64,000 bases of DNA, taken from assembly GCF_017811175.1 (NCBI RefSeq), contig NZ_JACWIJ010000002.1, positions 2,170,001-2,234,000 of the forward strand, read 5' to 3'. The first letter of the stretch is position 1, and each line of letters starts with the position of its first letter. Below, piece after piece: positions 25,938-33,812 of this stretch. The translations under genes and the position numbers were made by a program. Origin of the DNA: Melaminivora jejuensis (GTDB lineage: Bacteria > Pseudomonadota > Gammaproteobacteria > Burkholderiales > Burkholderiaceae_C). The notes beneath the pieces were generated by a model. The model was not told the origin of the DNA, did no database searches, and was given only the letters and a program-made list of their open reading frames with translations.

Positions 25938-26566
25938 GCACCGTCTGCCCCTGCCCTGCCCCCGCCAGCAGCCCCGGCAGCGGCAGCGGTGGACTGCGGC
26001 GCTGCCGGCGTGCGTCCGCCCACCTCGAAGAAGGTGTAGGACAGGGTGATGGTGGTGACGTCCCTGGACAGGCGTGGATCGATCACGAAGGCCACCGGCC
26101 AGAGTTTCTTCTCGCCCGGCTCCAGGGTGTACTGGCTGAAGCAAAAGCACTCCAGCTTGGTGAAGTGCGCCGCCGCCTGGCGCGGGGCATAGCTGGGGAT
26201 GGCCTGCGCCGACATGCGCCTGTCCTGCACATTCTGGAATTCGTACATCACCGTGGCCAGCTCGCCCGGATGCACTTGGATGGAGCGCTGCCCCGGCTTG
26301 AAGTCCCACGGCCCGCGCGCGTTGGCGTCGAACTCGACGGTGATGGTGCGGCTCCTGTCGATCTGCGTATTGCCGGGAATGCGGGCGTTGGGGCCAGCGC
26401 TGCCGTTGCCGGGCACCAGGCGCTCGGACAGCGTCAGGATGTTGATGCCGGTGACCTCGCAGATGCTCTTGTAGATGGGAATCAGGATGTAGCCGAAGGC
26501 AAACATGCCCAGCGTCACCACGGCCAGCTTGCCCACCATCCTGACGTTTTCCTGGCGCCTGCCCAT
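25934..26566 (-). CDS. ctaG: Cytochrome c oxidase assembly protein Cox11/CtaG
   Basis: Periplasmic copper donor for the CuB site of subunit I (210 residues). One N-terminal transmembrane helix (LAVVTLGMFAFGYILIPIY) and an immunoglobulin-like domain with the copper ligands in LECFCFSQYTLEPGEKK, plus KPGQRSIQVHPGELATV and FVIDPRLSRDVTTITLSYTF. AGGAGG lies 6 bases before the ATG at 26566; the open frame upstream of this is not coding. The Ala/Gly-rich last 20 residues are an extension. Confidence 0.96.
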   Translation of the reverse strand: MGRRQENVRMVGKLAVVTLGMFAFGYILIPIYKSICEVTGINILTLSERLVPGNGSAGPNARIPGNTQIDRSRTITVEFDANARGPWDFKPGQRSIQVHPGELATVMYEFQNVQDRRMSAQAIPSYAPRQAAAHFTKLECFCFSQYTLEPGEKKLWPVAFVIDPRLSRDVTTITLSYTFFEVGGRTPAAPQSTAAAAGAAGGGRAGADGA

Positions 26567-26580
26567 TGCTTGCCTCCTCT

Positions 26581-26706
26581 TCAGCGCAGCCAGACCATGC
26601 GCACGAAATAGCCCAGCAGGAACACCAGCGCCATGGACGCCAGGATCAGCGCCAGCCGCACGTTGACCTTTTTCTTGTCTTCGGGCAAAGGCATGGCGCT
26701 GTCCAT
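26581..26706 (-). CDS. Cytochrome oxidase small assembly protein (41 residues)
   Basis: A 41-residue peptide, MDSAMPLPEDKKKVNVRLAL at its N-terminus, followed by one transmembrane helix (ASMALVFLLGYFVRMVWLR). Its ATG overlaps the ctaD stop by one base, and ctaG begins 14 bp downstream. Equivalents between coxA and ctaG are annotated as cytochrome oxidase small assembly protein in Comamonadaceae. The coupling to ctaD suggests strict stoichiometry with subunit I. Confidence 0.88.
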   Translation of the reverse strand: MDSAMPLPEDKKKVNVRLALILASMALVFLLGYFVRMVWLR

Positions 26707-28331
26707 CAGCCAATCACGCGCGTGGCGGTGGCGTCGAGCCTGGGCGGCACCTCGAAGGTGTGGAAAGGCGCCGGCGAGGGTACTTCCCACTCCAGGCCCT
26801 CGGCCGCCTCCCAGGGCCGTTGCGGCGCCGGGGCGCCGCGCCCGCGCATAGCCGGCAGCACCACGAACAGGAAGAAATACACCTGCATCAGGCCGAAGCC
26901 GAAGGCACCGATGGAGGCGATCATGTTGAAATCGGCAAACTGCATGGGGTAGTCGGCGTAGCGGCGCGGCATTCCGGCCAGCCCCAGGAAGTGCATGGGG
27001 AAGAAGGTGATGTTGAAGGTGATCATCGAGCCCCAAAAGTGGAACCTGCCGCGCGCCTCGCTGTACATCACGCCAGTCCACTTCGGACTCCAGTAGTAGT
27101 AGCCGGCGAACATGGCGAACAGCGAACCGGCCACCAGGACGTAGTGGAAGTGGGCGACGACGTAGTAGGTGTCCTGCAACTGGATATCGAGCGGCGCCAT
27201 GGCCACGAACAGGCCGGTGAAGCCGCCGATGGTGAACACGAAGATGAAGCCGACGGCCCACAGCATCGGGGCCTCGAAGGTCATGGAGCCGCGCCACATG
27301 GTGGCCGTCCAGTTGAATATCTTCACCGCCGTGGGCACCGAGATCAGCATGGTGGCGTACATGAAGAACAGCTGGCCCGTCACCGGCATACCGGTGGTGA
27401 ACATGTGGTGCGCCCAGACGATGAAGGACAGGATGGCAATCGCCGCCACGGCATAGACCATGGAGGCATAGCCGAACAGGCGCTTCCTGCTGAAGGCGGG
27501 GACGACCTGGCTGACGATGCCGAAGGCCGGCAGGATCATGATGTACACCTCCGGGTGGCCGAAGAACCAGAAGATGTGCTGGTACATGATCGGGTCGCCG
27601 CCGCCAGCGGCGTTGAAGAAGCTGGTGCCGAAGTGGCGATCCGTGAGCGTCATGGTGATGGCGCCGGCCAGCACTGGCATCACGGCGATCAGCAGGTAGG
27701 CGGTGATTAGCCAAGTCCAGCAGAACATGGGCATCTTCATCAGCGTCATGCCGGGCGCGCGCATGTTCAGGATGGTCACGATGATGTTGATGGCGCCCAT
27801 GATCGAGCTGGCGCCCATGATGTGCATGGCAAAGATGGCCACGTCCATGGACGGCCCCATCTGCAGGGTCAGCGGCGCATACAGCGTCCAGCCGGCTGCC
27901 GGCGCGCCGCCGGGCATGAAGAACGAGCCGATCAACATGCTGGCCGCCGGGATCAGGAGCCAGAAGCTGAAGTTGTTCATGCGTGCAAACGCCATGTCGG
28001 AGGCGCCGATCTGCAGCGGCAGCATCCAGTTCGCAAAGCCCACGAAGGCCGGCATGATGGCGCCGAACACCATGATGATGCCGTGCATGGTGGTGAGCTG
28101 GTTGAACAGCTCCGGGTTGACCAGCTGCAGGCCGGGCTGGAACAGCTCGGCGCGGATCAGCATAGCCAGCAAGCCGCCCACCATCAGCATGGTGAAGGAA
28201 AACAGCAGGTACAGCGTACCGATGTCCTTGTGGTTGGTCGCATACATCCAGCGCCGCCAGCCGGTGGGTGTGGCGTGGTGGTGCTCGTCGTGCCCGTGGC
28301 CGTGTCCGTGGTTGTCCAGAACTGCGCTCAT
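26706..28331 (-). CDS. ctaD: Cytochrome c oxidase subunit I
   Basis: Catalytic subunit of aa3 oxidase, 541 residues, 12 helices. The heme a / CuB residues are visible: TMHGIIMVFGAIMPAFVGFA, WFFGHPEVYIMILPAFGIVS (His-Tyr crosslink), IVWAHHMFTTGMPVTGQLFF and AHFHYVLVAGSLFAMFAGYY. A His-rich head (GHGHGHDEHHHATP) precedes the first helix and could bind metal. It lies between coxB and the 41-residue assembly protein on the minus strand. Confidence 0.98.
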   Translation of the reverse strand: MSAVLDNHGHGHGHDEHHHATPTGWRRWMYATNHKDIGTLYLLFSFTMLMVGGLLAMLIRAELFQPGLQLVNPELFNQLTTMHGIIMVFGAIMPAFVGFANWMLPLQIGASDMAFARMNNFSFWLLIPAASMLIGSFFMPGGAPAAGWTLYAPLTLQMGPSMDVAIFAMHIMGASSIMGAINIIVTILNMRAPGMTLMKMPMFCWTWLITAYLLIAVMPVLAGAITMTLTDRHFGTSFFNAAGGGDPIMYQHIFWFFGHPEVYIMILPAFGIVSQVVPAFSRKRLFGYASMVYAVAAIAILSFIVWAHHMFTTGMPVTGQLFFMYATMLISVPTAVKIFNWTATMWRGSMTFEAPMLWAVGFIFVFTIGGFTGLFVAMAPLDIQLQDTYYVVAHFHYVLVAGSLFAMFAGYYYWSPKWTGVMYSEARGRFHFWGSMITFNITFFPMHFLGLAGMPRRYADYPMQFADFNMIASIGAFGFGLMQVYFFLFVVLPAMRGRGAPAPQRPWEAAEGLEWEVPSPAPFHTFEVPPRLDATATRVIG

Positions 28332-28373
28332 GACTTGAGTCCTCTTTTCATCCGTGCGTTGGCTGGCGCGCGA

Positions 28374-29543
28374 TCACTTGCCGCGCTGGGCCAGGATCTC
28401 GGCGGGCTGTACGAGCTGGCCGGTCTTGTTGGCCCAGGCATTCTTGGTGTAGGTGATGACTGCCGCCAGGTCGGTGTCGCCGAGCTGTTTCCACGGCGGC
28501 ATGGCGCCACCGGCAGCACCATTGAGCACGATGTGGATCTGCTTGGCGTGATCCTGGTCGAGCACCACGGGCGAGCCATCGAGCGGCTTGATCGGGCCGG
28601 CGCCCTTGCCATTGGCCTGGTGGCAGGCGGCGCAGTTGGCGGCATAGACTTTCTCGCCGCGCGGCAGCAAGGCCTCCAGCGTCCAGACCTTGTTGGGGTC
28701 ATCTTGCCTGGCGGCGAGTTTTTTCTTCTCCTCGCCCACCCAGGCGGTGTACTCGGGCGCCGAAACCACCTTGACGTGGATGGGCATGTAGGCGTGCTCC
28801 TTGCCGCACAGCTCGGCGCACTGGCCGTAGTAGTCGCCCACCTTCTCGGCACGGAACCAGGTATCGCGCACGAAGCCCGGGATGGCGTCCTGCTTGATGC
28901 CGAAGGCCGGCACCATGAAGGAGTGGATCACGTCGTTGGCCGTGGTGATGATGCGCACCTTCTTGCCCACCGGCACCACCAGCGGGTTGTCCACCTTGAG
29001 CAGATAGTCCACCGGCGCATTGCTGACATCGCCACTGTCGGACATCTGGCGGTGGCTGCTGTCCAGCGTGGAGACAAAGCCCAGGCCCTCGCCCTCACCG
29101 GTGATGTAGTCGTAGCCCCACTTCCACTGGTAGCCGGTGGCCTTGATGGTCAGGTCGGCGTTGGTAGTGTCCTTTTGCGCCACCAGCACCTTGGTGGCCG
29201 GCAGGGCCATCAGGATGATGATGATGAAGGGGATGACCGTCCAGGCGACTTCGACGGTGACCGATTCGTGGAAGTTGGCGGCCTGGGCGCCACGCGACTT
29301 GCGGTGGTGCCAGATGGAATAGAACATCACCCCGAAGACGCCGATGAAGATCACCGTGCAGACGATCAGCATCATCCAGTGCAGGAAGTGCTGCTCCTCG
29401 GCTATTTTCGTGACCGGCGGGTGCAGGTTGAGCTGGTTGACTGCCGGGCCGCCGGGCAGATCCTGCACTGCATGGGCGGCAACGGCCATCCAGGCCCAGC
29501 CCCCCAGCAGCAACGAACCCAGCTTCTTGGAAATGCGCTTCAT
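28374..29543 (-). CDS. coxB: Cytochrome c oxidase subunit II with C-terminal cytochrome c domain
   Basis: A 389-residue subunit II. Signal peptide, two transmembrane helices (about 60-85 and 105-125), then the CuA cupredoxin domain: DVIHSFMVPAFGIKQDAIPG and CAELCGKEHAYMPIHV. A cytochrome c domain is fused at the C-terminus (CAACH near residue 300, axial Met in GGAMPPWKQLGDTDLAAV). The fused domain passes electrons directly to CuA. Start ATG 29543; the upstream open frame lacks coding features. First gene of the cox operon. Confidence 0.97.
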   Translation of the reverse strand: MKRISKKLGSLLLGGWAWMAVAAHAVQDLPGGPAVNQLNLHPPVTKIAEEQHFLHWMMLIVCTVIFIGVFGVMFYSIWHHRKSRGAQAANFHESVTVEVAWTVIPFIIIILMALPATKVLVAQKDTTNADLTIKATGYQWKWGYDYITGEGEGLGFVSTLDSSHRQMSDSGDVSNAPVDYLLKVDNPLVVPVGKKVRIITTANDVIHSFMVPAFGIKQDAIPGFVRDTWFRAEKVGDYYGQCAELCGKEHAYMPIHVKVVSAPEYTAWVGEEKKKLAARQDDPNKVWTLEALLPRGEKVYAANCAACHQANGKGAGPIKPLDGSPVVLDQDHAKQIHIVLNGAAGGAMPPWKQLGDTDLAAVITYTKNAWANKTGQLVQPAEILAQRGK

Positions 29544-29986
29544 GGTTCTCACTTCTTTTCCTTGCAGTTTGACCAATCCACAGCTGGCTGCGCGCGCAGC
29601 GGAACTCGTAAGCCCCGTTGCAGGCATGGCACCCGGCCTTCAATCAGTCCAGGCTGCTTGCGTGGCAGCCTGTTGTCTCCACCTGCGGCAAGAGGGCGGC
29701 CCTTCGATTCGAGGCTGCGCTCTTCCTGATCGTCGAGCATGATCAAGTCCGACCAGCACGGCAATACACGTTATTCCTGAGGACAGTATTGATACAGGGC
29801 AAAGAGGTTACAAATCCCGAACAACGGCAGTGCCTTTGCAACACTGCCAGCCGGACTACGGCAGCCATCCCCTGAAAGACCCCTCATACGCAGGCGGATT
29901 TATTGTAGTTCGCATTGACCAAAGTCAATGACACGCCCGCGATATGCCGCCCTCGCCAGACCGGCGGGAACATCTGCAACGGCTTT
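29544..29986. other. 443-bp cox upstream region, no gene seen
   Basis: Contains no credible reading frame. It is less GC-rich than its surroundings, especially near 29760-29930. It must hold the cox promoter; the best candidate and an overlapping palindrome are listed at 29902-29930. Confidence 0.6.
29902..29930 (-). promoter_or_regulatory. Candidate cox promoter with FNR/CRP-family-like palindrome
   Basis: Perfect palindrome CATTGAC-CAAA-GTCAATG at 29913-29930 (inner TTGAC-N4-GTCAA resembles the FNR/Dnr half-site layout). On the minus strand TTGACT and TACAAT with a 15-bp spacer read toward coxB, so the palindrome overlaps the -35. The leader to coxB would be about 350 nt. Confidence 0.45.
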
Positions 29987-30889
29987 TCAGCGCGGCACCT
30001 TGTTGCGCAGCATGGCGCGCATGTCCTGCAGCGACACGGCACTCTCACCCTCCACGCGCACGCGCGGCGCCGGCTTGATGGCGTGGCCGTAGATGATCTC
30101 GAAGGTCAGCGCCAGTTGGCCGTCATGGCGCGCATCGGCCAGGTCTGTGGCCAGGCACTCATGCAATTGCGCCCGCCAGCGCCGACCGCGCAGGGCGGGA
30201 AAGCGCTGCGGGTGCAGGTTGCGCCCGAGGCCGCGCAGCTCCTCGATCAGCCGCTCGGGCGTGGCGAAGGTGAGCGTGATGCGCTCCATGTCCATGACCG
30301 GATCGGCAAAGCCGGCATGGATCAGCATGTCGCCCCAGTCGTGCATGTCGGTGAACTCATGCGCCGGCGACAGCCAGCCCTGCCGGGCATACAGCGCACG
30401 CAGCTCGCGCAGCGTGTCCGGCCCGAGGCAGGAAAACATCAGATAGCCATCGACGGCCAGCGCCCGGTGCCACTGCCGGATCAGCGCCTGCGGGTCGGCC
30501 ATCATGTGCAGCGCCATGTTGGCCCACAGCATCTGCACGCTGCCCTGCGGCGGCAGGCCAAAGCGCGGGGCCGCACCCGTCCAGCGCGCCGGACTCCACC
30601 AGGGCCGCGCCAGCCGGGCCTGCACCTGGGCCTGGCTCCGGGCCGATGAGGTCTCCGCTACCTGGCTGTGCGCCTGGGCGAACTGCTGTGCCACCAGGGC
30701 ATGGCCCTCCATGCCGCCACGCAGCGGATCCCAGTCGCACCAGGCCGCCGGTGGCTGCACGATCCACGACAGGCGTTCGTGCATCCGCCGTGCCACCTCC
30801 TCATGCAACCAGGGGGACTCCTGCGCCGGCGCGGCGTGCCAGCGGGCGGCGGCCTGGGGGTCGATGGGAGGGAGCTGCTGATCGGACAT
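29987..30889 (-). CDS. BioC-like class I methyltransferase
   Basis: A 300-residue protein resembling the C-terminal part of malonyl-ACP methyltransferase BioC: SVQMLWANMALHMMADPQAL, WHRALAVDGYLMFSCLGPDT, LRELRALYARQGW and EFTDMHDWGDMLIHAGFADP are close to BioC blocks. The usual SAM-binding glycine loop near the N-terminus is hard to see, so cofactor binding is uncertain. Divergent from comF, an arrangement common in Burkholderiales. Could act in biotin synthesis or methylate another acyl carrier (inference). Confidence 0.8.
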   Translation of the reverse strand: MSDQQLPPIDPQAAARWHAAPAQESPWLHEEVARRMHERLSWIVQPPAAWCDWDPLRGGMEGHALVAQQFAQAHSQVAETSSARSQAQVQARLARPWWSPARWTGAAPRFGLPPQGSVQMLWANMALHMMADPQALIRQWHRALAVDGYLMFSCLGPDTLRELRALYARQGWLSPAHEFTDMHDWGDMLIHAGFADPVMDMERITLTFATPERLIEELRGLGRNLHPQRFPALRGRRWRAQLHECLATDLADARHDGQLALTFEIIYGHAIKPAPRVRVEGESAVSLQDMRAMLRNKVPR

Positions 30890-30940
30890 GTTGGGGCAAA
30901 TGCGCCTGTCGGCGAGGCGGCGGATCAGTATATTGAAGCC

Positions 30941-31696
30941 ATGTCCACCCTCCGCCCGCATGGATATGGCGCCCTCTGGCACCGCCTGGTCAGCCAGTTG
31001 GGCCAGCTGGATACGCTCGTGCCCGGCCAGTGCGCGCTGTGCCACGCCTGGCCGGCGCAGCCCCTGTGCGCAGCCTGTCTCGCCAGTCTTGCCACGGCCC
31101 GCCGGCGCTGCTTGACCTGCGCCTGTGCGCTGCCGGACGCGGTGGCGCAATGCGGCGCCTGCCTGACCCAGCCTCCGCCGCTCGATGGCTGCATCGCAGC
31201 CGTGGACTATGGCTGGCCCTGGGCGGGCATCGTGGGCCGGTTCAAGTTCCGCGCCCAGCCCGGCTGGGCCGGCACGCTGGCCGGCCTGATGCGGGCCGCG
31301 CCCGGCGCATCAGACGCCATCGGGCAGGCCGACTGGGTGCTGCCCATCCCGCTGTCGCGCCAGCGCCTGCGCCAGCGCGGCTACAACCAGGTGCTGCAAT
31401 TGGCGCGCCACCTGGGCGCCGGAGCGCGCCTGCGCGCCGATCTGCTGCTGCGGCTGCAGGACACGGCGGCGCAAAGCGGCCTGGCGCGCGCCCAGCGCCT
31501 GCGCAATCTGCGCGGCGCCTTTGCATTGGAGCCTCTGGCGGCGCAGGCCGTGGCCGGCCGGCGCGTCCTGCTGGTCGATGACGTCATGACCACCGGCGCC
31601 ACGCTGCACGCTGCAGCGCTGGTGCTGCGCGCTGCCGGTGCGGCGCACATTGCGGCCCTGGTGCTGGCGCGCACGCCGGCGCGAAACGATTCCTGA
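30941..31696 (+). CDS. comF: ComF family phosphoribosyltransferase-like protein
   Basis: A 251-residue ComF/GntX homologue. The N-terminal zinc ribbon has paired cysteines (CALCHAWPAQPLCAAC, CLTCACALP, CGACL). The C-terminal type I phosphoribosyltransferase fold has WVLPIPLSRQRLRQRGYNQ and the PRPP loop RRVLLVDDVMTTGATLHAA. In naturally competent bacteria ComF acts with ComFA in DNA uptake; in others its substrate is unknown. It is 79 bp from trmL, same strand. Confidence 0.93.
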   Translation: MSTLRPHGYGALWHRLVSQLGQLDTLVPGQCALCHAWPAQPLCAACLASLATARRRCLTCACALPDAVAQCGACLTQPPPLDGCIAAVDYGWPWAGIVGRFKFRAQPGWAGTLAGLMRAAPGASDAIGQADWVLPIPLSRQRLRQRGYNQVLQLARHLGAGARLRADLLLRLQDTAAQSGLARAQRLRNLRGAFALEPLAAQAVAGRRVLLVDDVMTTGATLHAAALVLRAAGAAHIAALVLARTPARNDS

Positions 31697-31775
31697 CAAC
31701 CGAAACCTGCTGGGCAGCAGGTTTGTCGCCCGCGCGGCGGGTGCGCGGTCGCGGTTCGCGCCGACAATGGCGCCC

Positions 31776-32282
31776 ATGTTCAACATCGTCCTCGTCGAGC
31801 CGGAGATACCGCCCAACACCGGCAACGTGATCCGGCTGGCCGCCAACACCGGCTGCACCCTGCACCTGGTCGAGCCGCTGGGCTTTTCCATGGAGGATGC
31901 GCTCCTGCGCCGCGCCGGCCTGGACTACCACGAGTGGGCCGACGTGCGCCGCCACGTGGGCTGGACGGCCCTGCTACGCGCCCTGGAGCCCGATCCGTCG
32001 CGCATGTTCGCCCTGACCACGCATGGCGAGCGCTCGGTTTATGACACGGGCTTTGCGCCCGGCGACTGGCTGGTCTTCGGCGCCGAGTCGCGCGGCCTGC
32101 CACCTGTGCTGCGCGAGACTTTCCCGCCCGCGCAGCGCCTGCGCCTGCCCATGCAGCCGGCGCAGCGCAGCCTGAACCTGTCCAACGCCGTGGCCATCAC
32201 GGTCTATGAGGCCTGGCGGCAAAACAGCTTCTTGCTGACCGCCGCGCGCCCCGGCGTGGTGCCTCAGACGGCAGCGCCGTAG
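31776..32282 (+). CDS. trmL: tRNA (cytidine(34)-2'-O)-methyltransferase
   Basis: SPOUT-class enzyme that 2'-O-methylates the wobble base of tRNA-Leu isoacceptors. The 168-residue protein opens FNIVLVEPEIPPNTGNVIRL and closes with the trefoil-knot motifs DWLVFGAESRGLP and RSLNLSNAVAITVYEAWRQ, typical of TrmL. ATG at 31776 is preferred over one three codons earlier. Its last 19 bp overlap the convergent MaoC gene. Confidence 0.95.
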   Translation: MFNIVLVEPEIPPNTGNVIRLAANTGCTLHLVEPLGFSMEDALLRRAGLDYHEWADVRRHVGWTALLRALEPDPSRMFALTTHGERSVYDTGFAPGDWLVFGAESRGLPPVLRETFPPAQRLRLPMQPAQRSLNLSNAVAITVYEAWRQNSFLLTAARPGVVPQTAAP

Positions 32283-32731
32283 CTGCGCACCAGCGATTCG
32301 GCCACGCACACCGGTTTGTCGCTGCCTTCGCGCTCCAGCGTCACTTCCCAGGTCATCTGCAGACCATTGGGCGCCACCGGCTCGGTGGCCAGCAGCTTCA
32401 TACGGGCGCGCAGCCGGCTGCCCACCGGCACCGGGGCCGGAAATCGCACCTTGTTCAGGCCGTAGTTGACACCCATTTGCGAATCCTCGATCTCGTAGGC
32501 CTCGCCCATGAATTGCGCCATCAGCGACAGCGTGAGAAAGCCATGCGCGATGGTGGTGCCGAACGGCCCCTGGGCGGCACGCTCGGGATCGACGTGGATC
32601 CACTGGTGGTCGCCTGTGGCGCGGGCGAACAGGTCGATGCGCTCCTGGGTGATCTCCACCCAGTCGGTCACGGCAACTTCCTGGCCGATGCTGGCCACGA
32701 TGTCCGAATGGTTGCGAAAGGTCTTTTTCAT
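32264..32731 (-). CDS. MaoC-like (R)-specific enoyl-CoA hydratase
   Basis: A 155-residue hot-dog fold protein. Hydratase motif: ARATGDHQWIHVDPERAAQG with catalytic Asp/His, then FGTTIAHGFLTLSLM. This places it with MaoC/NodN hydratases that act on short- or medium-chain enoyl-CoA. Start ATG 32731 follows the LysE gene by 61 bp. The 3' end overlaps trmL (opposite strand) by 19 bp. Confidence 0.9.
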   Translation of the reverse strand: MKKTFRNHSDIVASIGQEVAVTDWVEITQERIDLFARATGDHQWIHVDPERAAQGPFGTTIAHGFLTLSLMAQFMGEAYEIEDSQMGVNYGLNKVRFPAPVPVGSRLRARMKLLATEPVAPNGLQMTWEVTLEREGSDKPVCVAESLVRSYGAAV

Positions 32732-32792
32732 GGCCGGCCACTGTAGCCAGCGGCCTTGTGTGCGCCTGTCCAGTCGGTGACTGCCGGCGGTC

Positions 32793-33431
32793 TCAAGCGC
32801 CCTGCCCGCCACGCCTGACAAAGAACAGCCCCGCACCCACAGCCATCAGCAGCGCGCCGAAGATGCGGTTTTGCGCACGCATGGCACCGCTGCTTTGCAT
32901 CCAGCGCCGCAGCACGCTGGCGCCGGCGGCGTAGCCGTTCATGACCAGCAGATCGACGCCGAGCAGCGTCGCCGCCATGACTGCCAGCTGCTGCCACAGC
33001 GGACGCGCCTCGCTCATGAACTGCGGCAGCACCGCCACCATGAACAGAATGCCCTTGGGGTTGGTGGCATTGGTCAGCGCGCCGGTCAGCAGACGCCGGC
33101 GCCGGCTCATGGGCGCAGCGGTCAGCTCTCCGCCCAGAGTGCCTGCCGAACCGGCGCGCCACTGGCACCAGCCCAGCCAGATCAGATAGCACGCGCCCAG
33201 CACCTTGACCACGCTGAAGGCCAGCTCCGAGGCCACCAGCAGCGAGCCCACGCCCGCGCCAGCCACGACCAGGATGAACAGCAGACCCAGCTCCAGCCCC
33301 AGGATGGTCACCCCGGCGCCGCGCACGCCATACGACAGGCCGTGGCTCATGGACAGCACTGCGCCCGAGCCCGGCGAGATGGCAATCACCCACGACGCCG
33401 CGAAAAATGCCAACCAGGTATGCCAATCCAT
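32793..33431 (-). CDS. LysE family amino-acid exporter
   Basis: A 212-residue inner-membrane transporter with six predicted helices. Family signatures: AISPGSGAVLSMSHGLSYGVRGAG near the N-terminus (shown in parts: SPGSGAVLSMSHG), LKVLGACYLIWLGW-like segment VVKVLGACYLIWLGW, and ALTNATNPKGILFMVAVLPQF. These are diagnostic of LysE/RhtB. Substrate not predictable. Confidence 0.93.
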   Translation of the reverse strand: MDWHTWLAFFAASWVIAISPGSGAVLSMSHGLSYGVRGAGVTILGLELGLLFILVVAGAGVGSLLVASELAFSVVKVLGACYLIWLGWCQWRAGSAGTLGGELTAAPMSRRRRLLTGALTNATNPKGILFMVAVLPQFMSEARPLWQQLAVMAATLLGVDLLVMNGYAAGASVLRRWMQSSGAMRAQNRIFGALLMAVGAGLFFVRRGGQGA

Positions 33432-33671
33432 GCAAAGGGTCTCAAAACGTGTTCACGATCCTGGCCGCCTTTTCAAGGCATTGCAGGGAGCAGCCCTGTG
33501 CGCCCCTGCGAACGGCTGGGCGCCGGGCGCACAACGCAGACTCCCCACATCGCGCACAGGCTCTCCAAGTCGTGCCAGAAAAAGCCACGCCCGCCACAAG
33601 GCGTAGCGGCCTGCATTATCGAGCGGCGAGCGGCGGCGCTGCACGCCCGGGCTGGGCAGTACTGTCGTTAC
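33432..33671. other. Non-coding stretch upstream of LysE and the antiporter
   Basis: No gene is seen between 33432 and the antiporter start at 33813; the right part holds R1 copy 7. At about 33441-33456 ACGTGTTCACGATC matches the M1 terminal repeat at 13 of 16 positions, possibly a decayed element end. Confidence 0.45.
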
Positions 33672-33727
33672 ACATAAAATGCACCGCAAACCCTTACCAG
33701 GCAAGCGCTGGCAGCTATTATCCAAGG
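33672..33727 (+). repeat. R1 dispersed repeat, copy 7
   Basis: ACATAAAATGCACCGCAAAC, then CCTTACCAGGCAAGCGCTGG, then CAGCTATTATCCAAGG. Best match to the R1 consensus. Lies 86 bp before the antiporter gene. Confidence 0.9.
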
Positions 33728-33812
33728 AGCATGTCGAGCAGGCAATACCGGCATTGCTGGCGCCAGTGCCACAATTTCCGCGCTCCCCTGCTCCCGATCA
33801 CTCCCCGCACGC

